Assembly: GCA_041920465.1 (NCBI GenBank)
Contig: JBHGXW010000013.1
Span: 1-64,000, forward strand
Direction: 5' to 3'
Length of the DNA stretch: 64,000 nt
Source: Brevibacillus_H sp041920465
GTDB taxonomy: Bacteria; Bacillota; Bacilli; Brevibacillales; Brevibacillaceae
The notes beneath the pieces were generated by a model. The model ran no database searches, was not told the origin of the DNA, and saw only the letters and a program-made list of their open reading frames with translations. How positions within the stretch are numbered: position 1 is the first letter of the stretch; every line of letters begins with the position of its first letter. Below are positions 34,532 to 42,284 of this stretch, piece by piece. The position numbers were made by a program, and so were the translations under genes.

Positions 34532-35812
34532 ATGAAAAAATGGTGGCTTGTTTTTCTTTCCCTGGTCGTTGTCTTCGCGTTCGTTCCAGCTTCTTATGCA
34601 AAGACAACTGAAAGGGCCCATCAACTGCAGCAATCCATTAAGAAAGAGAAAGAAAAAGAAAAGAAACAAAGAGAAAAGAAACAAAGAGCAAGCGGCACAA
34701 TCTCTGCTGTCGATGCTCAAGCAGGAACAATTACGTTACAAACGGGCAGCAACACCATCCAGCTTGCATTAGATGCCTCCACCAAAATCAAAATCTCCGA
34801 ATTCAAAAATCCAACCATCAACGATATCTGGGTCGGTGACCGTGCCAAGGCGGAGTATATCCAAAACGACACAACCAATCTCGTCAAAGAGCTTGCCGTT
34901 GTAAAGCAAAAAGGAACGATTAAAGGGGAAGTAGAAGCGATAGACACAATCGGCAGCACCCTGACGGTAAGCGGCAAGCAGGTAGTGGTTTCAGAAAAAA
35001 CCGTCATTCGGTTGGGCAAGGATAAACTGACGCTTGCTGATCTGGTTGAAGGAGATAAAATCGAGGGAAAAGGGTTCTTGAAAGAAGGAATTCTGCAAGC
35101 CAGTACGATTGTTGTGAAACGTACTTTTGCTTCGTTAAAAGGCACTGTCGAGTCCATTCAGGCAGAGAATAACCAGCTGGTTGTGGCCGGTACAACCATT
35201 ACGGTCACAGCTGACACCAAGGTTCGCATTCATGATCAGGAAGCAAGTCTGGCTGATCTGGTTGTGGGTGACAACGTGGTAATCATTGGTTTAAAAGGCC
35301 AGGCAGGCTTTACGGCGAAAATGATCAACGCAATTCGCCAATTGGAAGAAGTCAAAGGGACAATTGCCAGCCTGGATGCCGCTAACAAAACCGTTACAAT
35401 CGGTGAGAAAGTTGTGACGATCAGCGATAAGACGAAATTGGTTCAAGATGATAAAGAAATTGCCTTTGAAGCTCTGCAAGTGGGGAATGAAGCAGAGGCA
35501 AAAGGGTTTGCCATGGGTGATAAATGGATCGCTTTAAAAGTTAAGATAAAAGCGGCGGAGAATGGCGACGAGGAAGAAGAAGGAGAAATCGAAGGCAGCG
35601 TAGATCAAATCGATGCGGCGGCGATGACTCTGACAATTAAAGGAGTAACCGTCTTGATCACCGACAAGACTGAACTGACAGGCGAGAAAAAGCAGCCGAT
35701 CACCATCGCTGACATTCAAATCGGGATGAAAGCAGAAGCAAAAGGCAAATGGAATGAGAACATCCTGGAAGCCGAAAAAATCAAAGTGGAATCAGAAGAA
35801 GAAAAACAATAA
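34532..35812 (+). CDS. exported protein with five DUF5666-like repeats
   Basis: The 426-residue protein has a clear Sec signal peptide (about residues 1-24, ending SYA) and a lysine/glutamate-rich charged stretch. Five modules of 65-75 residues follow, each opening G-x-(I/V)-x-x-(I/L/V)-D or similar, with a T(I/L)TV-type strand and an (A/T)DLxVGDxV-type strand. This pattern fits DUF5666, a small beta-barrel of unknown function. A Glu-rich spacer precedes the last module. It stands alone between two terminators. The role could be cell-wall or surface binding; nothing here proves it. Confidence 0.75.
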   Translation: MKKWWLVFLSLVVVFAFVPASYAKTTERAHQLQQSIKKEKEKEKKQREKKQRASGTISAVDAQAGTITLQTGSNTIQLALDASTKIKISEFKNPTINDIWVGDRAKAEYIQNDTTNLVKELAVVKQKGTIKGEVEAIDTIGSTLTVSGKQVVVSEKTVIRLGKDKLTLADLVEGDKIEGKGFLKEGILQASTIVVKRTFASLKGTVESIQAENNQLVVAGTTITVTADTKVRIHDQEASLADLVVGDNVVIIGLKGQAGFTAKMINAIRQLEEVKGTIASLDAANKTVTIGEKVVTISDKTKLVQDDKEIAFEALQVGNEAEAKGFAMGDKWIALKVKIKAAENGDEEEEGEIEGSVDQIDAAAMTLTIKGVTVLITDKTELTGEKKQPITIADIQIGMKAEAKGKWNENILEAEKIKVESEEEKQ

Positions 35813-35840
35813 CAATAACAAATAACAATGATTTTGCAAC

Positions 35841-35885
35841 CCCGCCCGACATGAAGATAGTGCCTTCAGTCGCGCGGGATTTTTT
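35841..35885 (+). terminator. terminator after the DUF5666 gene, related to the R repeats
   Basis: CCCGCCCGAC (35841-35850) pairs with GTCGCGCGGG (35869-35878) with one mismatch, TGAAG/CTTCA extends it inside, and six T follow. The 5' arm is identical to that of R1 (79-88), suggesting that the R family and this terminator share an origin. Confidence 0.8.
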
Positions 35886-35958
35886 GCTATATAAGACTTT
35901 CATGCCGATTTCTTCAGCACCACTGATGAATGAAAATGGCACACTTATTTTCAGGGTA

Positions 35959-36000
35959 GAAAGTTTAATCACTTTACATGATGAAAGTGGTTAAACTTTC
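35959..36000. repeat. AT-rich palindrome P, copy 2
   Basis: GAAAGTTTAATCACTTT (35959-35975) pairs with AAAGTGGTTAAACTTTC (35984-36000). The arms match copy 1 at 27558-27599 while the loop differs. Both are followed by TTTCC(A/T)TTTG. Confidence 0.75.
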
Positions 36001-36134
36001 TTTCCTTTTGTTCAGCAGAAGAAAAACTTCGCCCACTCACAGCTCCTTTTAAGCGAAACAAAGCGCAGGGAGCGAAAGAAGGAAAAGAGTCGGCATTCTT
36101 TACACCATAGAGAGGCCAAGTGGTTTTCTTGTCG

Positions 36135-36217
36135 ACTCCCTTCTGAAGTGAGCGGAGCGGACGGAAGACGCTACAAGCGAGCTTAAATAGAGCGAAGAGG
36201 GACGAAGTCTTTTCTTA
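36135..36217 (+). repeat. structured intergenic element, copy B
   Basis: It begins GACTCCCTTCTG and ends GGGACGAAGTCTTTTCTTA (36199-36217), the same ends as copy A at 122-205, with a diverged middle. The ends can pair (GACT-CCCT with AGGG-AGTC). It lies about 130 bases upstream of the propeller gene, so it could act as a leader or terminator. Confidence 0.5.
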
Positions 36218-36266
36218 ACTGTCCCAATTCCGTAACAATCTCGCTTCCAATCTGTGACAAATGTAA

Positions 36267-36295
36267 TTGGATTGCCCTTCATGGATCACTTATCG
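36267..36295 (+). promoter_or_regulatory. weak promoter candidate for the NirF/NirJ-like operon
   Basis: TTGGAT (36267-36272), a 17-base spacer and TTATCG (36290-36295). The -10 is poor; another sigma factor or an activator may be used. Confidence 0.25.
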
Positions 36296-36343
36296 TTTAA
36301 ACAGGAAAACCAATTACTACCAACGATTCTTGGGGGGAAGCGC

Positions 36344-37504
36344 ATGAAGGCTGCAGTGGCTAATCAGATTGGAATATCTTCCGCATTGATGTTCGTCAAG
36401 AATGCGGGTGACACATGTTTTTCTGTGATTCATATGGAGGAAGGGCGGTTGGTGAAAAAGATCGGGGAAGGGCAATATCCGCATGTCGCGTTCTTTCATC
36501 CAAACGGACGGTTTGCTTACCTCTCCTATATTGTCAGTTCATCCATTGAAGTGGTTGATTTACGCGCACTGGAGATTAAAAATAAAGTAACCGACCTGGG
36601 CAAAGGCACAGTCGGCATTTGCATCAGCCGGGAAGGGCGCTATCTGTTTACCGGAAGCTACGGCAAGTTTCCGGATGGTGGCGGACCGGGGATCAGTATT
36701 TTTGACACCAATTTTGGCAGAACGGCTGATCTTACATTGGTGAAACGCATTCCAGTCGGCATGTGCGCAGGAATGGTCGTCGACTCCAAAAATGATTTGT
36801 GGGCAGCAATCGCCGATGAGGGCAAGGTGCTGCGCATCAACGGAGCGCCGCCGTTTGACATCAAGGATGTTTTTGAAGTGGGAGAAAAACCGCATGATCT
36901 GATCTTCAGCAAGGAACTGCAGCTTCTTCAGGTAAATCCTGCCAATGAATCATATGTAACCTATATCGATACACTCCAGAATGAAATCATCGGCAAAGTT
37001 CCTTGCGGGGCCAATCCGCACGGGGGCAAATTTTCCATTCGCGATGGCATTATCCGTAACATCGTGCCTTCCCGCAAAGAAAATGTAGTCTCCGTAATCG
37101 ACATCGGCCATGTACGGAAGCGGCGCGTCGGCAATGAACTGCTGGAGGAGGCGTTGATTGGCCAAATTGACGTAGGGACTCCGCAAGGTTTCGTCGATAT
37201 TACCCGGGATGGCCGCTACGCCATTCTGGACGCCTATCAGACCAAGTATCTCAGTATAATCGATCTGAAAGCGATGGAGCTGGCTCGTACTATTCCAGTC
37301 GGCATGATGCCCATGCATCCGCAGATTACCTGGGACGGTTTAACCTGTTTTGTCGCAAGCATGAAGGAAGGAACCGTCAGCGCCGTGGACATAACCTCTC
37401 TCTACGATCAAAACCCCGCAGGAGTGTTCATTCGCACAACCATTCACGACGTAGGTGTTGAACCTTCCGGCAACTTCTTCAGCTACAGGGGGTATCTCGT
37501 ATGA
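36344..37504 (+). CDS. NirF-like YVTN/cytochrome-d1-type beta-propeller protein
   Basis: The 386-residue protein consists of repeated propeller blades of YVTN/d1 type. Examples are QYPHVAFFHPNGRFAYLSY, GKGTVGICISREGRYLFTG, GEKPHDLIFS, GANPHGGKF and GMMPMHPQITWDGL. Blades of this kind occur in heme d1 protein NirF and in the d1 domain of nitrite reductase. The ATG at 36344 after GGGGGGAAG is chosen; the frame is open upstream from a GTG without support. I see no signal peptide, so it should be cytoplasmic. Its stop overlaps the radical SAM start, implying a joint role. General YncE-like propellers are the alternative. Confidence 0.65.
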   Translation: MKAAVANQIGISSALMFVKNAGDTCFSVIHMEEGRLVKKIGEGQYPHVAFFHPNGRFAYLSYIVSSSIEVVDLRALEIKNKVTDLGKGTVGICISREGRYLFTGSYGKFPDGGGPGISIFDTNFGRTADLTLVKRIPVGMCAGMVVDSKNDLWAAIADEGKVLRINGAPPFDIKDVFEVGEKPHDLIFSKELQLLQVNPANESYVTYIDTLQNEIIGKVPCGANPHGGKFSIRDGIIRNIVPSRKENVVSVIDIGHVRKRRVGNELLEEALIGQIDVGTPQGFVDITRDGRYAILDAYQTKYLSIIDLKAMELARTIPVGMMPMHPQITWDGLTCFVASMKEGTVSAVDITSLYDQNPAGVFIRTTIHDVGVEPSGNFFSYRGYLV

Positions 37505-38724
37505 TTGATATGACCAAACTGATCAGCGGGATTGATAACCGTCCGAGACAGCTTCGCTACGAAACGGACGAGATGAGGCGTTCCCGTCAGCCGCGTACGG
37601 ACGGCAAGCCGGAGTTGGTGCCGCTGGTTGAGTGGAATACCACCGGTTTTTGCAACCTTTCCTGTCAGCACTGCTATTACGGTGCCCAAAACAGTCCGCT
37701 GCCGGGAGAGCTGACACATGAAGAGGCGATCCGCTTTATTGACGATGTGGCGGAGATGAACATTCCGGTTTTGGTATTTTCCGGAGGGGAGCCGCTCTTG
37801 CGCAAGGATTTGTTCGAGTTGGCCAGCTATGCCGCAAGCAAGCGGATTCGCCCGGTTTTAAGCTCCAACGGCACGCTCATAACCAAAGAAGCGGCCCGGA
37901 AGCTGAAAGACGCGGGGTTTCAATATGTAGGGATCAGTTTGGACGGCGTGGGTGGCACCAATGATTTCTTCCGCGGTAAAAAAGGAGCGTTCGACCAGGC
38001 TCTGCAAGGCGTGCGAAATGCCCGGGAAGCAGGTATTTCGGTCGGTATCCGTTATGCGATGACGAAAGATACGATTGACGATTTGCCCCGCGTGTTTGAT
38101 GTGGCAATTCGCGAAGGTGTGTCCCGGCTTAATATTTTCCACCTGATTTATTCCGGCCGCGGTGAAGAGATTGTCAGCCAGGACTTGCCGTTTGAGCGGA
38201 CGAGGGCCGCAGTTGACTATATCTATGAAAAGACCAGGGAACTTGCGAAGACACATCCGGAATTCCAGGTGCTTACCGCAGGCAACTACTGTGACGCGCC
38301 GTACATCTTCCAAAAGATTCAGCGGGATAACCCTGAATGGGCGCCACAAGCATGGAAGCTGCTCTTTGCCAAGGATGCAGGCCGCGTGGTCAAAATGGGT
38401 GACGGCGGTCCGAAGCTGGTCAGTGTCGATCATGAAGGCAATGTGCATCCAAGCATGTTTTTGTCCAAATTCACATTTGGCAACGTGAAGCGTGGCTCCC
38501 TCAGAGAAATCCTGGAAAACTCCGCTTTATTCGAAGAGTTAAGCTATCCCGAACAGCATGTGAAAGGACGCTGTAAGGAGTGCGCATATCTGGGTGTATG
38601 CGGCGGCAACTCAAGAGCGAGGGCGGAAGCGGTGACAGGAGACTTATGGGGAGAAGACCCGCGCTGTTATTTGACTGATGCGGAGATTCATCCAAGCACG
38701 GTTCAGGCGAGTGTTTCGCTATGA
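37501..38724 (+). CDS. radical SAM/SPASM enzyme of NirJ/AhbD type
   Basis: The 407-residue enzyme has the SAM cluster motif C51-x3-C55-x2-C58 (CNLSCQHC), the GGEPLL SAM-binding motif and SSNGTLI. It has a C-terminal SPASM-like auxiliary cluster with C358, C361, C367 and C389, in the arrangement CKEC...CGGNSRARAEAVTGD...DPRC. That tail is characteristic of NirJ and AhbD, which modify tetrapyrrole propionates in heme d1 and alternative heme synthesis. It overlaps the propeller gene (ATGA) and the next gene (ATGA). No other nir or ahb gene is visible. A RiPP-modifying SPASM enzyme is the main alternative, but no precursor peptide was seen. Confidence 0.75.
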   Translation: MIDMTKLISGIDNRPRQLRYETDEMRRSRQPRTDGKPELVPLVEWNTTGFCNLSCQHCYYGAQNSPLPGELTHEEAIRFIDDVAEMNIPVLVFSGGEPLLRKDLFELASYAASKRIRPVLSSNGTLITKEAARKLKDAGFQYVGISLDGVGGTNDFFRGKKGAFDQALQGVRNAREAGISVGIRYAMTKDTIDDLPRVFDVAIREGVSRLNIFHLIYSGRGEEIVSQDLPFERTRAAVDYIYEKTRELAKTHPEFQVLTAGNYCDAPYIFQKIQRDNPEWAPQAWKLLFAKDAGRVVKMGDGGPKLVSVDHEGNVHPSMFLSKFTFGNVKRGSLREILENSALFEELSYPEQHVKGRCKECAYLGVCGGNSRARAEAVTGDLWGEDPRCYLTDAEIHPSTVQASVSL

Positions 38725-39011
38725 TCGTCATTTTGTTTACCTACCCCGTTGTCAAAGGATTGGAGCAAGAGTTCGAAGCGGCATTTGCCCGCCGCCCGAA
38801 GCTGGTTGATCAGCATGAGGGATTTGTCTCGTTCGAGGTGCTGCGTCCCACAGAAAAAAACGGGCGGTATGTGCTGATGAGCAAATGGTCGTCCATGGAA
38901 GCTTATGAAGCGTACCTGACCAGCAGAGAGCATGAGCAGGTTCATCGAAACGACCATTCCCGCTTCTTGGCAGGCCCGCCAGAGAAGCAGATCTATGAAG
39001 TCACCGGCTAG
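38721..39011 (+). CDS. ABM-fold monooxygenase, IsdG/HmoA-like
   Basis: The 96-residue protein has the ferredoxin-like ABM fold seen in heme-degrading IsdG/HmoA and quinol monooxygenases. Trp56 (SKWSSMEAYEAYL) and His71/His75/His79 (SREHEQVHRNDH) match the Trp and His regions of heme-degrading members. The Asn usually found near residue 7 is replaced (Thr7), so catalysis may differ. Its ATG overlaps the radical SAM stop codon. Together with its neighbours it suggests handling of a heme-like molecule. A perfect terminator follows. Confidence 0.7.
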   Translation: MIVILFTYPVVKGLEQEFEAAFARRPKLVDQHEGFVSFEVLRPTEKNGRYVLMSKWSSMEAYEAYLTSREHEQVHRNDHSRFLAGPPEKQIYEVTG

Positions 39012-39042
39012 AAGCCAGGGAGAAAGCTTCCCTGGCTTTTTT
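39012..39042 (+). terminator. terminator of the NirF/NirJ-like operon
   Basis: AAGCCAGGGA (39012-39021) pairs with TCCCTGGCTT (39029-39038) around 7 bases, followed by six T. Confidence 0.9.
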
Positions 39043-39199
39043 AACATGGTTGATGCTTCTTGCTGTTGCCGCCTCCTACTGATGGATCAACCGGTTTTCT
39101 GCCGCGCGTATCGTCACCGAATTGGTCCAAATCACTTGGCTTCCCTGGCGGATGGTTGTTGCGTCGTTCACTTTTGTCGAACTTGCCCCGTCCTCCCAT
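39041..39199 (-). CDS. small hydrophilic protein, 52 residues, unrecognised
   Basis: This minus-strand frame starts with ATG (complement of 39197-39199), six bases after AAAGGGGGTGA (complement of 39206-39216), an excellent ribosome site. The product opens MGGRGKFDKSERRNN and is rich in Gly, Asp, Lys, Asn and Pro, with no hydrophobic segment and a single C-terminal Cys, so it is probably disordered. It ends at the terminator of the opposing operon. Small hydrophilic proteins of this kind are common in spore-formers, but I do not recognise this one. Confidence 0.55.
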   Translation of the reverse strand: MGGRGKFDKSERRNNHPPGKPSDLDQFGDDTRGRKPVDPSVGGGNSKKHQPC

Positions 39200-39325
39200 C
39201 TGCGCTCACCCCCTTTAATCCAGAATGTTAGGATCGTCGTTGTTTAGTCTGTTCAAAGGAAAGCGTTATCATGTAAGTAATGATGAAAGTGATCACACAA
39301 TTTTTACAAATATGACAGATCAGGC

Positions 39326-39354
39326 TTGTAACGGGGGGATTCCTCCTATATAAT
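39326..39354 (+). promoter_or_regulatory. promoter of pheB
   Basis: TTGTAA (39326-39331), a 17-base spacer and a perfect TATAAT (39349-39354). The leader to the ATG at 39395 is only about 35 bases, so no attenuator fits. Confidence 0.8.
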
Positions 39355-39394
39355 GTCTCCTATGGGTAAACATTTGTATCCTTATGGAGGACAT

Positions 39395-39841
39395 ATGACG
39401 AAGCGTGAAGAAAAATTTTACCTCATTCGTGCAGATATACTGCCTGAATCCATTTTGAAGACCATTGAAGTAAAAAAACTGCTGGAATCAGGTGAAGCGG
39501 ATACCGTCAATGAAGCAGTTGAGCGCGTTGGGTTAAGCCGCAGCGCATTTTACAAGTACAAAGACGGCATCTTTCCGTTTAATGCGATGATGAGCGAAGA
39601 AATTATCACTATTAACCTGACCTTGGAACACAGAGCTGGCGTCCTGTCCAAAGTGCTGCAATTTGTTGCTGAAAGAGGCGGAAATGTGCTGACGATCAAC
39701 CAGACAATTCCCCTGCAGGGAATCGCTAACGTGGCCATGTCAGTCGATCTGGCGCATTTGGTTGTCTCAAGCACTGATTTATTAGATTCGCTCCAACAGC
39801 TTTCGGGTGTCCGCAAAGCGATGATTGTCGGGCGTGGATAG
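39395..39841 (+). CDS. pheB: ACT-domain protein PheB
   Basis: The 148-residue protein has an N-terminal helix-turn-helix-like segment (DTVNEAVERVGLSRSAFYKYKDGIFPF, in two parts) and a C-terminal ACT domain with LTLEHRAGVLSKVLQFVAERGGN. In Bacillus it lies between obg and pheA and is thought to sense an amino acid; the exact role is not settled. GGAGGACAT precedes the ATG. hom follows after 30 bases. Confidence 0.88.
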   Translation: MTKREEKFYLIRADILPESILKTIEVKKLLESGEADTVNEAVERVGLSRSAFYKYKDGIFPFNAMMSEEIITINLTLEHRAGVLSKVLQFVAERGGNVLTINQTIPLQGIANVAMSVDLAHLVVSSTDLLDSLQQLSGVRKAMIVGRG

Positions 39842-39871
39842 AGAAATCTTGTACAGCGGAGAAGGAGGATT

Positions 39872-41173
39872 ATGATGGGGAAACAAACGGTAAAAGTAGG
39901 ATTGATGGGGTTTGGTACAGTCGGTACAGGGGTTGTGCGGATTGTGCAGGGACATCAGGAAGATTTGCTGGTGCAAACCGGTCTTGGCATTGAGATTCAC
40001 AAGATACTGGTTCAGGACAAAGAAAAGGCAAGAAGCATCGAAAGCGTGAAAAACCTGATCACGACCAACCCGAACGATTTGCTTTTGGATCCTGAAATCG
40101 ATGTAATCGTCGAAGTAATCGGCGGTATCCATCCGGCGAAAGAATACATCCTTACTGCGCTTGAACAAGGCAAGCATGTGGTTACCGCCAACAAAGACTT
40201 AATGGCGCTGCACGGTGGAGAAATCCTGAAAAAAGCGCAGGAAAAAAATTGTGATGTTTTCTATGAAGCAAGTGTGGCAGGCGGCATTCCGATCCTGCGC
40301 GCGTTGGTGGAAGGTTTTGCTTCTGACCGCATCACCAAAATGATGGGAATCGTCAACGGTACAACCAACTACATCTTGACGAAGATGAGCCAGGAAGGGG
40401 CCGATTATCAGGAAGTGCTCAAGGAAGCACAAGCACTTGGATATGCCGAAGCAGACCCTACTTCCGATGTAGAAGGTTTGGACGCGGCACGCAAGATGGC
40501 CATCTTGGCGACACTAGGCTTTCGTGCTCCGATGAACTTGGATGAAGTGGATGTAAAAGGGATCAGCAAGGTGAGCAAGGAAGATATTGCATACGGCAAA
40601 AAGCTGGGCTATGAAGTGAAACTGCTCGGGCTTGCCCGCCGTGACAACGATGAGATTGAAGTCAGCGTTCAGCCAACCATGGTGCACAAAGCGCATCCGC
40701 TGGCTTCCGTCAATGGTGTGTTTAACGCCGTTTACGTGCACGGGGAAGCGGTTGGCGAGACCATGTTCTACGGGCCTGGAGCAGGGGAGCTGCCGACAGC
40801 GACAGCAGTTGTTTCCGACCTGGTAACCGTCGTGAAAAACATGAAGCTGGGCGTCAACGGACGCGGTATGGTGGCTCCGTACAAAGAAAAGAAGCTAAAG
40901 TCAGACGCGAAAAAAATGTCCAAATACTTCCTTCGCATCATTGTTGCCGACAAACGCGGGGTTCTCGCCCAAATTACCCAATTGCTCGCTGATAAAGATA
41001 TCAGCCTCGATCAAGTGCTGCAGCAACCTTATAACGCTGGCAAGCAATCGGAGATTATCATGGTTACGCATATTGCAGCCAAAGAAAATATGGATCAAGT
41101 GATTCAGGCAATGAATGATATGGAGATTGTGGAGGAAATAAAAAGCTGTTACCGAGTGGAGGGAGGAGAATAG
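39872..41173 (+). CDS. hom: homoserine dehydrogenase
   Basis: Hom reduces aspartate semialdehyde to homoserine for threonine and methionine synthesis. The 433-residue protein has the NAD(P)-binding GFGTVGTGV, the signature PILRALVEGFASDRITKMMGIVNGTTN spread over about residues 130-165, and a C-terminal ACT domain with RIIVADKRGVLAQITQ for feedback by threonine. GGAGGATT precedes the ATG. It is followed by a tiny frame and thrB, with thrC absent. Confidence 0.96.
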   Translation: MMGKQTVKVGLMGFGTVGTGVVRIVQGHQEDLLVQTGLGIEIHKILVQDKEKARSIESVKNLITTNPNDLLLDPEIDVIVEVIGGIHPAKEYILTALEQGKHVVTANKDLMALHGGEILKKAQEKNCDVFYEASVAGGIPILRALVEGFASDRITKMMGIVNGTTNYILTKMSQEGADYQEVLKEAQALGYAEADPTSDVEGLDAARKMAILATLGFRAPMNLDEVDVKGISKVSKEDIAYGKKLGYEVKLLGLARRDNDEIEVSVQPTMVHKAHPLASVNGVFNAVYVHGEAVGETMFYGPGAGELPTATAVVSDLVTVVKNMKLGVNGRGMVAPYKEKKLKSDAKKMSKYFLRIIVADKRGVLAQITQLLADKDISLDQVLQQPYNAGKQSEIIMVTHIAAKENMDQVIQAMNDMEIVEEIKSCYRVEGGE

Positions 41174-41176
41174 CGG

Positions 41177-41287
41177 ATGAAAGATCCGAACATCGCGCAT
41201 ACAGCGGCGGCGCAAGAGCCACGAGCGGTAGAATCAGCCAGAGAAGCGGTAATGAACGTGACTAGAGAATATAAAGCAGGTGAGTAG
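41177..41287 (+). CDS. possible 36-residue peptide between hom and thrB
   Basis: An ATG eight bases after GGGAGGAG starts a 36-codon frame (MKDPNIAHTAAAQEPRAVES...) that ends at 41287, five bases before thrB. In Bacillus thrC occupies this position, but this peptide does not resemble threonine synthase. It may be a genuine small protein or simply a frame that carries ribosomes to the thrB start. Confidence 0.4.
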   Translation: MKDPNIAHTAAAQEPRAVESAREAVMNVTREYKAGE

Positions 41288-41291
41288 CAAC

Positions 41292-42233
41292 ATGAACAAT
41301 CGGAGTGTACGTGTAAGGATTCCTGCGAGTACAGCCAATCTTGGGTCAGGGTTTGATGCTGTCGGCATGGCTCTTCAGCTTTATACGACGATAACCATGA
41401 GAGAAGCGGACGAAACCCGGATCGAATTGAAGGGGAAAGAGCTGGAAGGAGTTCCGCAAGACAAAAGCAACCTGTTGTATCAAGTGGCCAGCTACTTGTA
41501 CCAGCAAGCGGGATTAAAAGCACCGGAGCTGTACATGGAAGTGACGACAGAAGTGCCGCTTACCCGCGGCTTGGGCAGCAGTGCCTCAGCCATCGTGGGT
41601 GCGCTTGCAGGCGCCAATGTTTTGGCGGGTGAACCGTTTAGCAAAGACCAGCTGTTTTATATGGCGAGCAAATGGGAAGGCCATCCGGACAACGTGGGAG
41701 CATCCATGTTCGGCGGAATCGTGGTAGCCACCATGCCGGAGAACGAAGATGAGAAGGCTATCCCTTATGTGCATTTTGCTGTTCCGAACGGACTCAAAAC
41801 GCTGGTTGTCATTCCGCATTATTACCTGTCTACCGAACAGGCGCGCAATGTGCTGCCGCAAACATACGAACGAGGTGATGTCGTGTACTCGATTGGACAC
41901 AGCAGTTTGCTGGTGGCGGCGCTTGCTCAAGGAAGACTTGATCTGCTTGCCACCGCTATGCGGGATCGGATCCATCAGCCTTATCGCAGCAAACTGGTGC
42001 CTGGACTTGAGGAGATGCTTAGCGAAGCAACCAAGCACGGAGCGATCGGGGCAGCGTTAAGTGGAGCGGGGCCAACTGTATTATTCTTTTACAGCGAAGA
42101 ACCGGCCAAAGAAAAATTGCTCCAATTTGTCAGCGGCGTGATGAAAGCGCATGAGATTTCTTTTGATGTGCTGGAGTTGCCGGCTGACGAAACAGGAGTT
42201 GTGGTTGACGTCATGACATCAAAAGGCTCATAA
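41292..42233 (+). CDS. thrB: homoserine kinase
   Basis: ThrB phosphorylates homoserine. The 313-residue GHMP kinase has the N-terminal RIPASTANLGSGFDAVGMAL motif and the ATP-binding PLTRGLGSSASAIVGAL loop (near residues 88-104). The C-terminal GAALSGAGPTVLFF is also clear. I choose ATG 41292 with AGGTGA eight bases upstream over a slightly earlier in-frame GTG. It belongs to the hom operon. Confidence 0.95.
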   Translation: MNNRSVRVRIPASTANLGSGFDAVGMALQLYTTITMREADETRIELKGKELEGVPQDKSNLLYQVASYLYQQAGLKAPELYMEVTTEVPLTRGLGSSASAIVGALAGANVLAGEPFSKDQLFYMASKWEGHPDNVGASMFGGIVVATMPENEDEKAIPYVHFAVPNGLKTLVVIPHYYLSTEQARNVLPQTYERGDVVYSIGHSSLLVAALAQGRLDLLATAMRDRIHQPYRSKLVPGLEEMLSEATKHGAIGAALSGAGPTVLFFYSEEPAKEKLLQFVSGVMKAHEISFDVLELPADETGVVVDVMTSKGS

Positions 42234-42284
42234 TACTAGGAAAATTCCCTAAAAAGAAAAAACAAGGGGCCAGGAGAGAGAACC

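Larger units (their letters stand above)
36001..36343. other. gene-free leader region before the NirF/NirJ-like operon
   Basis: The stretch holds element B (36135-36217), a weak promoter candidate (36267-36295) and the ribosome site of the propeller gene. The first 130 bases are purine-rich on the plus strand and show no feature I can name. Confidence 0.5.

Noticed and set aside
36250..36272. FNR/CRP-type site near TGTGACAAATGTAATT before the NirF/NirJ operon
   Set aside because: Only one half-site fits; the second half does not match TCACA, so no operator is claimed.
39281..39300. GTGATCAC palindrome upstream of pheB as a CRP/FNR operator
   Set aside because: The perfect part is only 8 bases and lacks the spaced TGTGA/TCACA arrangement.
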